Positions 36,301-49,800 are shown, numbered from the stretch's first letter. The stretch: DNA of 64,000 nucleotides from Plumapathes pennacea (GCA_964036295.1 OZ038463.1:35777678-35841677); one strand, 5' to 3'. A program made the numbers and translations. The notes: generated by a model not told the origin, from the sequence alone.

Positions 36301-39300
36301 CGTGTGGCTCGTTCTCAGCTAAAGTGGCCAATCACTGTCTCACGACTTTGGAACCGAACGACAATTTTTCAGATTTTGTTTTTCTACGTTTCTACTTTTT
36401 TCCTGAAGCTCTGCTCTATGGCAACTAGTGATAATATAGTTACCGTGTATATATTATGCCAATTTATTATATAGACACGAGTGTTTTACTGGAAAATATA
36501 CCGTGCGTAAAATCCATACGAAATTACATCCGGGACCCGAGTGGCGTATTTTCCATATCCTCACTAGTGAGGATATTGTTGGCATCATTTCTCGCTTTTG
36601 CACGGTTGTTTGTGCAATTTCTCGTAAAACACTCGTGTCTAATATAATAAAAAGAAAATTGCACGGCGGCTTGAAGATATGGATTTTATTTTCTCGTGGT
36701 AAAAACAATATTTTACCACTCGAAAATATAATTCATATCTTCGCGCCGCCGTGTAATATCCTCTATATATAAACCTCTTTATACCTTCTTTAACACCTAG
36801 AACCAAACCCAAGTGATTCTACACACTGATAAAGATGAATGGCAGTACCCTAAACCTGTTGCTCTCTTTGTAAGTTGCCCATTAATTTAGTATATTAATT
36901 TATTTTGTATATTAATTTAGTAATATAACTGTGTGTGGAAACAAAATAAAAAAATAAAAAAATCGTACAACTGTTATAGCTTATGGGTAATCTAACTCAG
37001 TCTGAAATGTGGTACAGTCAACGTATCGTAACATGTCTCGGCACTATGCGGCATGTCAATTGTTTTGTTCGTCCGAAAGGGTCAAATGCTCAAACATCAG
37101 AACTCTTGCCCAGGGCGTGGGCACTGCACTAGCTCATAAAGATCTTACAATTGAGTGGTCAGATGTGTAGATTTAATTCATTTGACAGTCAAGGAGTTGG
37201 AAGTTTTCAAGCCGGGTTGAGTCAAATTCACACAATGAATAGGTTAGGGTGTCTGTTAGATCCTGCTTATCAAAGCTCGTAGTGGATACTCTGGAAACTA
37301 AAACCAAGTTGACCATTGCAAATTTTGTTCAAACTTTCATGTAAGGGGACAACAATGAAATTTAGGGTTCTCACAAAAGCAATTTTGATACTTATTCTAT
37401 TTGGTTTTTCAATAACACTTGAATTTTTCCTCTAACAAATCAATTATTTTGAATATCATAAGAAATGAATGGCTGAACTTTCTATTTTTCACACCCGTGT
37501 ACATCTGAAAAGAGCCTCACTGTCGCACTGACAGACTTATTCATGCTGTATAGATCATCCAGGGTGACAACTTCCTCTTTATATTTTTCTTGTGTCTCAG
37601 GTATCTATGTATCATTATAATTCTTCTGTGAAGGGTGCAGTGCAAATGTACGTCTATTCTCCATCAGCTGGTACGTAAAAGCGGTTAAACTTATCACACA
37701 AACACGCTGTCAGTGCGATGACTTGCATTATCACAGAATTAAGGTTGTCACAAAAGCAAAGGGACAAGTTCCTTCTGGCGAAAGTAAGATGAAAAAAACA
37801 AAACAAAAAAAAAAGGGTTTTGCAGGAGAGAAACAAAGTTTCGTTTTGATATTTATTTTAAATTTGCAGACCTCAACATATTATATGTAATACGTCTTTT
37901 TATACATTCAGAGACAACAAGGATTTCAGCACCACTCTTACCGGAAAAAGGTAAGTTTTATATTTGCGCAATGTTGTATAATTAGATTCCCAAAGGTTAC
38001 TGGGCAAACAAATAATATGTTAAGCCATAACCATTTCTTTTTGCACACAATCTTTTGGACCGTTATTTCACAAACTCGACAAACACTCGCATTTGTTTTT
38101 ATAGTTTAACATCAAACTGTATACCACGATGAATGTCTAATTGTACTTAGTACTTCAATTTTTAATCTGCTTTTGGCTCTCATTGTTGTTATAACATAAC
38201 TTTGAAGTCTACTCTCAATTATACGTTAATTTGTTTGTCATCACGTGTTAAAACCGTGTTAAGACTCTGAGTGTCCTAAGGGCTGTTTTATTTTTTGTAG
38301 CATACTGCAGCCTATAAGGCACACGAATAGAAGCGCTACCATAAGCTTGTCTGAACTACAGTATTGAAGTCAAGTGTTTCTGGCACTTTCCTCTAAAGTA
38401 TTTTTTTCTTAAAAAAAAAAACAGGTTCTTACTTGCCCATAATACTTGGTATCTTAGTTGGAGTGGCTCTCGGAGGAACCCTGTTAATCATCATATACAG
38501 AAGAAGAAGGCGACAGCGAAGATGTACTCGCCCTTCACCAGGTTAATTCATTGTTTGTGTTTTTTGCTCCGGTTTACGCACAAAATATTAATATATCTCT
38601 TCCGCCGATTGACGGCTCTGTGAGCCGATGAAAATATTACTGACAAACAAACAAGTAAGCAATCATAATGCAACAGTGTTTACATCTTATTTAGTGTTCT
38701 TCGGGTATTATTTTATTATCACTTATTATTTATTATTACCGTTTGCATATACATTAAAGCTATCTTCCATTTTCAGAGTCACCAACAGTTGATGTACCGA
38801 TAAAAGGTAATGGATATATTAGGGGTAGAAGAGTTCTGGGACAATTTTTCTTCGTTTTTCTTTGCTAATCCTAAAATACTAAAACGTGAGAAAGTTCATG
38901 ATTCTCGTATAACGGGCCTCTTTTGAGCTCCACAATATTGATGGCGTTATTTGAAATGTGGTAATTCAGCAACCTCGTTCCCAGGCTCTTTCAAAGCTAA
39001 GTTGGTTAATAAGTCCTCAACATAACTTCAGTGCACAAAATAATTATAGTAAAAAGAAGAGAACATAAAAAATACCACAATTACATTGCAAAAATTACAA
39101 TCTAAGCTTCTATAATCCGATCGTAATAGCCCTTGATTGTGTCACTGTTTTATTTTTTTTCGTTTTTTTTTGTTTTTGTTTTTTTGTTTTTTCTTCTTTA
39201 GAAGAGTCCTACATGGTATCGTACTATCCTGAAAGTGTAAAATACGTTGAACGCATCGCTTCCATTGTGAACTGGTTCCGAGAAACTGCCGGATACGATG

Positions 39301-39728
39301 TGATTATGGACAAAATGGCGTCGAACGAGATGAGCACATTTGGTCCAATGGACTGGGCAGAAAGACAGATTAGGAAAGCAAGTAAAGTGCTGGTTTTTCT
39401 TTCACCGGGTTACGTCAGACTTTGTACAGACTGCGGCGAGGAACTGTCGAACGAACGATCACCCGACGAGATTCGACGCGTTTGGTACGAGATACGCTTG
39501 CTGAAAAATGTGTTCGGTTACACTCATTCTTCTGCTAAGATGGTGTGCATACTGATGGACGAAACAATTAGCGTTCATGATTTACCTCCTTGGGCAGAGG
39601 TTCGGTATCGGTGGCCAAAAGACCGCGATGAGATACTGAAACGTTTGAATAACGAATCTGAGATTGCTCCAGCGAGAATTGCGGGAAATACATTGAACGT
39701 GGAGGAACACAGTCATGACGAACTATAG
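33337..39728 (+). CDS. Gene D: IL-17R-like SEFIR receptor
   Basis: Eleven coding exons give 436 residues: 33337-33474, 34760-34823, 35462-35500, 35649-35774, 36187-36278, 36801-36869, 37601-37670, 37912-37950, 38425-38541, 38777-38806, 39202-39728. The signal-peptide exon is MKTCYYFLIVHVLCG..., ending CLRMC. Next come a Cys exon (ECKELC) and a short basic exon (TRIRKN). One fibronectin-III-like domain follows (about 81-199; C-x-Y, VQWPQLING, GYRLTYRAV, KCVFL). A short stalk leads to the TM exon (213-251), ending in a strongly basic RRRRRQRR stop-transfer. The SEFIR domain is 262-436 (SYYPESVKYVERIASIVNWF, MDKMASNEMSTFGP, VFLSPGYVRLC, PPWAEVRYRW). AATAAA at 40122. The 3' half and flank are near-identical to gene E. 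Confidence 0.9.
36470..36770. mobile_element. Composite fold-back element, copy 2
   Basis: Near-identical to 10592-10932 but with a shortened second loop. Sits between gene D exons 36187-36278 and 36801-36869, ending about 30 bases from the next acceptor. Confidence 0.75.
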
Positions 39729-40121
39729 AAAACAGTGAATATACATTTCAAGTGTTGAGAGTCGTGATGCCGTATATGCTGGCTAGTCACGTGGGAGGTA
39801 ACTCGTGTATAGAGGGGCCACGAACACACTTTGATACAATGCCACGGCCAAATACTGTTACAGTTATGCATTTGAGACTTCGATCTGCTCTGCATTTTTG
39901 GACTGATGTCAACATTAGATAGCATATTAGTCGAACAAAAACAAACAAACAAACAAACAAAAACAAAAGTCACTCAACCAAGGCTGTAGTAGTCAAGCAA
40001 ACTGTCTCTACTTGCGGTGGCAACATATATGCAGTCGCCATTTCAGTGGTCACGCATATAGTGCAATTACTCCGTGCAATTCTTCAATTGTATATATCAC
40101 AATGTCTCCATGCACTTTGTA

Positions 40122-40127
40122 AATAAA
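40122..40127 (+). promoter_or_regulatory. Poly(A) signal AATAAA of gene D
   Basis: AATAAA about 394 bases after the gene D stop. The duplicated position after gene E reads AGTAAA (about 52686), so the paralogue lacks this canonical hexamer. Confidence 0.45.
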
Positions 40128-40456
40128 CTTTTATAACATAATTTACGTTTGGTTTAGGAAAAGGAAGAAAATTGATAAAAATACGAGGCAATGTAAAAGA
40201 TTTTTGTGCTAAAGCTTTTGTAAAAAAGCAAAACATCAAACAACCTAAGACAGCAAAGAACCCAATAAAACACCATGGCTTCTTCAAGTGAACCCTGTTA
40301 GTTCTCTTGACTGATACATCACTCTGAGGCAAGAATCATGGAAGTCACACGGTAAAACAAGCGCAAGAGAATGAAAAGCTTTGCGCTTGCTTCGCAAACT
40401 TTACCGTGTGAACCAACCAAAAGTATCAAACTAATGATAATGATAATAATAATCCC

Positions 40457-42995
40457 CAAACGAAGTGAGGAAAATACTCACGACGCTAATGCAGTAGTAT
40501 TATCGCCTTATCGGAGACTCCAAGCGGGTCGCCATCTCGAAATTTAATGTTCGTCTGTCAGTCTGTCAGTCTGTCGTGCGACCTCGTCCCCAGTTCCTAT
40601 CGCGTCGCTGCAGAACCAATAACAAAGGCCGGATCGATCACGTGTGGCCCTGTAGTTTTACTCGCAATAAGAGAAATTAGATTGAACGAAGCAACTACAG
40701 TATATCGTAGCTGTGTTCACGAAAATGGAAAACTTGAAAACCGGAAAACTTGAAACACAACAGTCTCGCGAAGCTCGTCTTCAAAAGAGAAGGGAACAGG
40801 CACGAGCAAGGCGGAATCGTGAAGCGATCAAACAGCGCCAAGTTCGTCTCGACAAAAGACGGAACTATGACCGAGAGTATCATCAACAGAAGCGTGCCGA
40901 AGAAACGACTCCGAAAAGAAAATAGCGCATGAATGCCGATCGAAAGCGACATGAAGAGAAGCGAGTAACACGGCAATCCTACAACAATGTCAACCATTGC
41001 AGTATCATGGAATAGTAAGTATGAGGACAATGCTGTATTTATTATCTATTTTGCTGCATGTACATCTTGTATCTGTTTTAGTGAAAATTATTATTTTGTC
41101 CCTAATTTTTTCCATGTGCATATATTTTATCCATAGTGACACTCTAAATTGAACTGTACAGGTAATTGTTATTATTCAAAAACTGCTGGTACTAAGCATT
41201 AAAGATGAAAAAAGACAATACAAAAAGAAGGTACTGTAATAATACAATGAAACATTAACCTTTGTTTGTGCATATATACAATCTCTTTATCACACATTAA
41301 ACTAAATGTTGCTACTTATGTTGCTATCACCTATAGTATACTGTGAAACACTTCACAATGTACTCAAGACTTTTTTCTCTTTGTAGACCTAATCGTGCTA
41401 ACAATCCAGGACAAGTATTTATTTACAGTGCGCCAGTTCCTTTGCAGCAATATTTATGTCAATTGTGGATGAATAGTACAGGTTAGCTATGAAAGTGCAT
41501 TGTGTTGTGTACATCATGTGAATTATCTTATTAATCCACTTAAAACTTGGTGCCTTTTCTGATTTTTGTAGGAGCAAAGAAAGAGGTTCTTTGGCTAAAC
41601 TTACACTTTGTTCCAAATGGAAGTTAACTCAATTTTTTATGTTGTTTATAGGTAAGTACTGTATAATAAATTTGCAACAATATGTACCGAAGACAAAAAC
41701 CTGAACAGGTGTTTTCATCTCCAAAGATCATGCTAAAGGAAATGTTAAAGTGAAGGAATCATGCTGAGAAGTCAACTCCTGTGCTGTTAAGGGATCCTCA
41801 TATACCAAGTCACTGACATCATGAAAAGTGTAAGATTGTCAGGAGCCAAAAATGAACTCAATGCTGACGTGTACAACCCGATTGTCTGGTCCAACAAGAA
41901 TGCCAAAGGAAAATGTTCTCAAAAACATTGGCCTGTATATTCTGTATATCCTGTTGAGTACGCCACAAATAAATTTTCGGTATATCTGTATGTTTTCTTA
42001 AAATTTGGAATGGTACTGTACTGTACTCAAGTGGATGACATGCTCAGAGCCAAGTATTTTTTTTTTCTATGTTTAACACAAGGTTTTGTTATTTACTTAT
42101 TTGTTAGAGGGTTGTTTGCTTTTTATGAAGGAAAATTTCAGTACAGTTATGTAATATAAGTGACAATAACATGTGAGGCCAGCACCAATGTATAACAGTT
42201 ATTCAATATAAGTGGCAAGCCAGCTCCAAGGTAGACAGTAACCAATGTTGTAACAACAAGTTTAAACCCACACCTAAGAGTGATCAAATTCAATTTTCTT
42301 CTTCAGTTGAAAGTGTACTGTATTGTACAGTATAGAGAATATATAGCTTTTTGTACCTTTTCGGTTAAGTGAATGCTGACTAAACTGTCACTTCTCACTA
42401 CATAATTTATTTTATATAATGTATTTTGAAAAAGCTGAGAGATTCTGCATTTAGGCTTGGGAGTGAAAGGGTTGTTTACCTGTATTAAGTTCATGATAGT
42501 TATTATTCCTTTATCCTCCAAGGGATTGTGCTCCTGCATGCTTTTGGTTGGAGAGTACGTTCCTACGTTTTCCTACAAGGTTTTGGGTTTTCGTACCAGG
42601 CAGGGGCACTTGATGAAGCTTATATAACACAAAAGTATGATAAAAAGGGCACACAATAAATAGTGTGCTGTATGATGATGATGACAATAAGATTAAGAAT
42701 AAAAAGAATTGATGCTGATATATGTGTTGTTTTCTTATTGGGTCAGAGCTTAGTAACACAAAGTTACTATATTTCAGACCACTCTTTTTCTCCTTTAAGT
42801 GTTCAGCACTTGGTATAGTACAAGTAGTAAAACGTTATTTTAACACGCTTGCTCCGTCAACTACAACAAGCTGGTTACATCAAAGGCCGTATAAAATAGA
42901 CACATTACTTCTATGTTTATTTTTTTGCGTCGAAACTTCTAATATATGCTAGTGCAGGACGGAGTGAGGGGGTATCTGCGATTATCGTATTTCTA

Positions 42996-42997
<2 letters not shown>
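40457..42997 (+). mobile_element. Helitron-like relic, copy 2
   Basis: Left end A|TCCCCAAACGAAGTGAGG; right end ATCTGCGATTATCGTATTTCTAG|T, fitting Helitron rules (5' TC, 3' CTRR, insertion between A and T) with a small CGAT/ATCG hairpin before the end. An ORF at 40723-40925 encodes a basic Arg/Lys/Gln-rich peptide (REARLQKRREQARARRNRE and similar), like N-termini of Helitron Rep/helicase proteins. The catalytic part is missing, so it is non-autonomous or decayed. Confidence 0.55.
42262..42473. mobile_element. piggyBac-type MITE, copy 4
   Basis: Internal and terminal sequence (AAGAGTGATCAA, TCTCACTACAT, CTTGGGAGTGAAAGGGTT) matches the copies at 4057 and 18900. Nested in the Helitron-like relic, so it inserted later. 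Confidence 0.6.

Positions 42998-43050
<53 letters not shown>
42997..43050. repeat. (TAA)n microsatellite
   Basis: Uninterrupted TAA units starting at the T that follows the CTAG end of the Helitron-like relic. Confidence 0.95.
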
Positions 43051-43053
<3 letters not shown>

Positions 43054-43633
43054 TTATTACATAATATATAGAGTTCCGACGCGAGCAGTTTTTCGCACGA
43101 CTGAGATAAATTCGCCAGTGCAACGTTAGCTAAACAATGATTCTTGCTCAAATCATAAAGCGTTTCCGTCTAAATTGGGCCTATGTCAAACGATTATTTA
43201 CTAGGGAGATAAACATTTTTCAGTTGTCTCATTTTATGCTATCCCTACTCAGTCTGCATCCTCAAATTTAAACGTTGCCCGAGGGATGCGCCAGAGGTCA
43301 TATATAAGAATACGTCGACGTCGAAAAGAAAATGAAATTTTATACTTAATAGTGCGTGTAGCCCTGAATAAATATTACAAATCTTGAACAAGGTAAAAAT
43401 TCAGACGCTATAGTGGCCAAACTGGATCATTTGACATTAGTATATATCAACATATATGTGTGCTTCTCAATGTCATTTTCTGACTATCTGTCGTTCTCTA
43501 AAGTTTGACGCTGTTAATCCATCGCTTCAGGGTTGAAGTGCTTCTGTTATGACAAAGTCCTAATCGAGCGTTACTTTGCTCCGACCCTTTGCATGACACT
43601 TTGATAAGTATGACGTCAATCGGCTATTATGAT

Positions 43634-43831
43634 TCAGTCAAACTTCAAACAATGCACACAAACCTTGTCAAGAGCTTTGGAGACCTTGGTCCGCTTCCTT
43701 GGCCGTGGCAAATTCACTCGGACCTTGCGTTGGGTGAAAACAGCCTTGTACTTCTTTAATACGGAATACTTCCGGGCAGATTCGTAATTACCCGTTTTAC
43801 ATTGGAACACTCCCAAGTAGTTGCTGCTCAT
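43634..43831 (-). pseudogene. TPR-repeat gene relic upstream of gene E
   Basis: The 65-codon minus-strand reading frame contains SNYLGVFQCKTGNYESARKY, which fits a tetratricopeptide repeat (LG, G-x-Y, A positions) like those of kinesin-light-chain/nephrocystin-3-like genes common in corals. The following helix is garbled. The paralogous relic at 53857-54045 differs mostly by amino-acid-changing substitutions, so it is probably not constrained. Confidence 0.4.
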
Positions 43832-43895
43832 GTTACATACATCGAACTAGCCGAGAGCGCAATTCGTTTCAGAAAGCAGCGAAAGGACGAGCGTT

Positions 43896-46800
43896 ATGAA
43901 AGCCTTCTACGGTTTGCCACTGTTCTGCCTCCTGTTTGAACGAGCCTTCGTCGAAACAAGACTTATTCAGAAGGCAAGAACCCAACATTGGGATCATCGT
44001 TCGTGCCTGCAGATTTGTGGAAGGGTAAGGTTGCGGTTTTCCTGCAGTTGCAATTCACCGCAGTTTCTCACTTCATTCTTATTCCTTTCTTAAAACATAA
44101 TGCACATTCATCGAATCAGTATACAATGGTTCCCACTGTAAACTGTGTTTTGCGTTTACGTTTACGTTTACTTAAATGCCATTTATGCCAGGGTGTCAAG
44201 TAACATCGAGCGAGTAACCAGTTGTGAATCGTGCGAAAGCGTTATAGTACACAAACGAACGACTGTGAGTTTTGATGAGTCATTGAAGTTATCACATCTA
44301 TACTTGTCATTCGCTTCTGAACAGCATCAACAAGTAATTGACATACACCGATTTGTTTGAAGAGAAATGCTCGCGTCAAGAGAGCGGAAGATTGCTCAAC
44401 CTCTGTTCTAGCCGCTTTAATTTCCAGCCGCTGATCAGTTTCGAATGTACTGGTTCGAAATGACATACCAACCCAATACAACAACATTTGCACAATTCCT
44501 TCAACATGAGATTTCTCGCTGACACAAAAGTTGAATTCCCATAAAATTGTCTACCAATATGTTTCCGGGTTCTATGTCTTTTTTTTTTTTTTTTTTTTTT
44601 GCAGTAGGTCAGCAAATGATTATGAGTTGACAAACTTGTAGGATAGTTTCTCAAACCACGATCATTTACCAGCTGAATATACCGTTAATCAGAGGAATGC
44701 ATCGATGAATTCCAGCAATTCGGGCACGCAACGTTCTCGTGGCGCAGTTTGTCAAGGCCGATTTTCACTAGTGAAGTAAGCGGAGACGGAGAAGGAGACG
44801 GAGACGTAAGACACTTGCGCGTGTGAAAATTAGCGAACGGAGAGGAACGTAACCGAAGCAAGCGGAGACGGAGACGCAAGAAAAAGAAAACCTTCCGTTC
44901 TGCTTCCTTCACCGCTTCCTTCTCCGCTTCCGTCTCCGTTCGCTAATTTTCACATGCGCGCAAGTGTCTTACGTCTCCGTCTCCTTCTCCGTCTCCGCTT
45001 ACTTCACTAGTGAAAATCGGCCTTCAGAGTTTACAAATTGAAGAGGAGCAACAGTTGGAAATAATGTTCGCATGGATGGTGTTCCTGGATCTTTTACAGA
45101 AAACGTAGCCGTGGAATGAGAAATATGCAAGTTTACTGTTAAAACCATTAAAAACACATCGGGGAATAAAATTTTAATCCATCCATCTTATGAAAATAAT
45201 ATTCTCATGAACTAGACGGCAGCAGTCGGGTAGGCCGTAAACAAGTATGACGTAAGGTACTTGCCGCGAATGGAATTAGATGAACCATGGACGAACTCTG
45301 TTAAGCTGCTTAAATTGGGGACACTTATCGCGGCCATTGATCAAAGGAAGAAACAATTTATATGTACTTCAATATGCCACGAGGCTTCTGGAAGTCATAT
45401 TTTGCAGCCTGTATTATCGTTTTATTTATACCAGCGGAAGGTTACAACCCCAAACTGAAATTGGATTCGACGTCACTCATCCATCCAAAGGAATTATCAA
45501 AACCATTCAGACACTTTTCATCACTAAAGTGAGGCTCACTATCAAGCTTTGTAATGTAGCACTTACTATAAACGCATGTAATAAATATTCTGTAAAAAAT
45601 CAAGAGGGCTTCCTTTATGCTCAAAAATCCGAAAAAACAAAAAGAGTTGAAGGGCAGCATGGATACACTACAGTGGATATCATAATCTATTGACACTGTA
45701 AATGAAAACTTTAAGTACTTCTAGCGAAACACCGAAATCGACTAACAGTGCAGGAAGTATTATTATGTGCCCAACAACATCATCGCATTTGATTGTTATA
45801 AGTATCCAAGTTCTTTGGTATTGCAATAAGACAAACAAATATTGTAAGACAAACAATTTAAACCAAAGTGTTAAAAGTGATACGTGAGCTACCGGATTGT
45901 AGTTCTGGGCCTATTTATAGACCATCTATAAACAAATCACTTTTGTTTTCTATTATCGATTTATCTCATTATGAGATTCGTGTATATCATTCTTCAAGTA
46001 TATGCATTTAGTAGTCATATGAGTATTTTTGTTGTGACCGCTGACCACAATTTCATTGTACATCATCATCTCTCGAATGTATTCCTTGTGCGATAGATAA
46101 CGCAGAGTGAGAGGTGTTTAAGATGCTATAATTATATATTTTTCTTGTCTGTACTAGCCTGGTACCTTTCCTGTTGAATGCATGGAAGTGTGCAACTCAA
46201 AACACCGCGAAGGTAATATTATAGAGCGATAAAATTCACCCTACAAATACTATTTAAATTTTTCAACTATTACAGCTCTTATCAACCTCCTATTGTGATA
46301 GGACAAATATTGTTTTTGGTCAAAATTATTGCTGATTTATTTCTGTAAATGCAAACTGCAAGCGACACCTTAACCAGTGGGAATAACGTGCTGGGATAGT
46401 TCATCGTGGTATGTCTCTTATATCTGGATCAATAACTCAGACCTTTTTATAACTGACTGACTGACTGTTTCGCACCATCCGTTAATTTTTTTGTGTTGTC
46501 CGACCTCACGGAACTGGTACTAAACTCTTTGATTGCTGGTTTCGACACCAAATTTATAGCACGCGATTTGAAAGATATAAGGGTCACTCTCGATGTACTG
46601 TGCCCAGAAAGATTGTGCTGCACCGAAATTCATGATTTGAATTGTTACAATATATTTTCTTTGTGTTGTTGGTCGCCTTGTGACAGTCCCCATTTTAAAA
46701 TACATCTACCCTTTTCATTTCACAGATTTCGCAAGCAAGTTTTACACACGAACGCGCAAAAGCGTGCCAATTGGTCAAAAGAGTAAGTAGTTATTGTTAA

Positions 46801-49800
46801 AACACTAACCGATATTTACTCCAACCTCATAACTGTTTAGTCGTGTTCAAATGCGAAATCAACGGTCAGAAATGAAAAAAATGTTTATATCCACTCAACA
46901 AATATTGGAAGGAGCTTCCAAAGCGTAGTTTGAAATATTGCTGTTAACATTTTCCCCAAAGTGGCAGTGTAAACTTAAAATATATGGGCCCTTATCAATG
47001 TTTCTTCACGTTTTGTACTTACAAGCTTGTCGTGCTTTCGCACCGTTTGCATTTGTTTAGTTTCGTCTATTAGTCCTAGTTCTTTCGGGTATATGGTTGG
47101 TTCCATTCACTTCGTGATTTCTACTATGCTCACTTATTTCTTGGTCTATACAGAATGTCCCGAATATAATAGACAAAGCGAAGACGAGAAAGTCATCCCA
47201 GAGGAAAATATATCTGCAAACTTTACAAAAGACACGAATAACAATTGGATTGCCATTATACAGTGGAAACCTATAAATGGTACAGTAATGTCCACTATTT
47301 TTTGTGCAGTTTTATTATGGAATATTCACCTATATAATACGATAAGCCCATTTTCGTCTCTGTGTAACGCTATTTCCCAGGCCTCCTCATAAAAGAATCC
47401 AAGATGGCCGCCCCATGCAAGTGAAAGAAAGTACAAATATTGGCCTTGCATGCCGACCACAGTTCTTTTAGAAATCGAAAATGAGTTTAGAGTGATGGCG
47501 AAAGCATTTAATATAAATTACACACAAAATTTAAATTACTATTGCTTTACAGATCTGCGAAAATGGGAGGGGTACAGAGTGACATACGCTGAACTAACCC
47601 ATCCTATAAGCAAGTCCAAGTGTGTCCTCTTGATAAAGGTACTGTGTTTAATCCGGGCCAAACTAAGAGAACTGATTATGTAATGTTAAAACAGGGATTT
47701 AACTCTTCTGAAAAACCTCTCTTTGTACAAATTCGTTATTTAGTTCATTACATTCTTTGCCATTTTCTCCAGTATGTATACCGTCATACCAATTCTTGAA
47801 ATGAAATAAAAATTCAAATAGAGCCGTTTTCGCATAACTTTCGAAAGTAATCGTGTGATTACTTTGGTTTTGCGTTTGCTACGCTTTCCGATTACTTCTA
47901 ACAAGTTCAGTAGTTCTTGGCCAGTCAAGAGCAAAAGCAAAACCTGGTTGCGATATTCTCACGCAAGAAAGCAAGTGATGATGGCGTGTTCTCACACTGC
48001 TGATTGGATAGTAAAACCAATCGCAATTACTTGGCCTTGGTTTTGGTTTTGGTTTTGCTAGTACTATTAATTGGTCCAACATGTCTTTGCTCACCCCAAT
48101 GATTGGCTCCGTGATTGCTTGGTTTTCGTTTTCGACAGTGATCCGAAAAGCGCTCAATACATATAATTATGTATCCTAAATTTGGGTGAAAATAAAATGT
48201 GCTAAAGTTACTTTCAAAAGTAATTCATTCACTGGGATATTTCGATGTGTATGTATTGCGTGTTGAAGTAGTTCGTAACATATAATTTATGATCTTGACA
48301 TTGTATAAACAAATTATGGTATCTTCACAAAAGTCTGATCGGATGCATAACAGGAACGTTGTACCTACACGTCTTCATTTTATCTTTCCAAGAACGAAAC
48401 CAAGATAATAATCCACGACAAAGACAGATGGAATTATCCAAATGGACTTACTTTGGTTGTAAGTAACTTTACTCAATACCGGAATAGTCCTTGTCACAGT
48501 TTGTTATTTTTGTTTACATAATGGTAACCATTGGCTTGCTCATTCAATCAACGATTACAAGTCCTATACTTAGTTGAAAAACAATGGCGAGTTCACTAAA
48601 TGATTACCTCTGGTCCATCTGTTAGGTATCTATGTATCATTCTAATTCCTCTGTTCATGGAGCGTATGGGGTTTCTTTTCTTCCAGAAGGTAAGCGGCCA
48701 AAAACCAGAAAACTATCAATACAGTTAAGTTTTATGTAATGAATTAATATATATTATGTTGTCCTGCATTATTACTTACATGTGACAGAAGGTCCCAACG
48801 AAGACCCGAGTTTTTCGTATTTTATTTTTAACGCCCGCCACTTTTGTAGACAACCCCCTCCCCACAATTTATGATACCACAGTGATTATGGTAAATTGCA
48901 GCTATCGCCCACAAGATATTTAATTGACTTGCTTGAAGAGTACCGCCGATATCGCACGAACTGCATGATCTGGCAGTGTTAAAATTGTCAATCGTCTATT
49001 TGGGGAATTTGATATGATACATTAGTACTTTAGTCGCAATGGCGAACGGGAGAAAGTCATTTCAGAGGAAAACCCTGCTTATCAGAGCTCTAGGCCCCGT
49101 CCACACTAATCCGGATAAATTTGAAAACGGATTTTTCAAACGAAAACGCATCGAAAGTTTTCCGTCCACACTAATACGCTGGACTGACCAAAAACGCTAA
49201 ATGCCCGGATTGAGCATGCGCACAGAGATTACATGATCATCATGACGTCATGCGTTTTGGAAAATTCTATTTTTTCACACCCGTGTACATCTGAAAAGAG
49301 CCTCGCTGTCGCACTGACAGACTTATCCATGCTGTATAGATCATCCAGGGTGACAACTTCCTCTTTATATTTTTCTTGTGTCTCAGGTATCTATGTATCA
49401 TTATAATTATTCTGTGAAGGGTGAAGTGAATATGTATGTCGATTCGCCATCAGCCGGTATACGTAAGAGCGGTTAAACTTATCACACCAACACGCTTTCA
49501 GTGCGATGACTTGCATTATCACAAAATTAAGGTTGTCACAAAACAAAGGGACAAGTTCCTTCTGGCGAAAGTAAGATGGAAACGAGTTTTGCAGCAAAGA
49601 AACAAAATTTCGTTCTGATATTTATTTTAAATTTGCAGACCTCAACATATTATATGTAATATGTCTTTTTATACATTCAGAGACAACAGGGATTCCATCA
49701 GCGCCACTCTTACCGGGAAAAGGTAAGTTTTATATTTTTCCAACAATTACATTTGTCCAATGTTTTGTAATTTGATTCCCAAATGGTTACTGGGCAAACA

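Larger units (their letters stand above)
39729..43895. other. Intergenic region between genes D and E
   Basis: 39729-40440 is the D 3' flank, duplicated after gene E (52293-52985). 40457-42997 is a Helitron-like relic with a piggyBac-type MITE inside (42262-42473). An AAT microsatellite follows (42997-43050). 43060-43895 is the gene E 5' flank, duplicated before gene F (53283-54109), with a TPR relic on the minus strand. Confidence 0.7.

Noticed and set aside
49387..49456. Exon 7b as an additional constitutive exon after 7a
   Set aside because: Exon 7a ends in phase 1 and 7b requires phase 0, so joining them would shift the frame.
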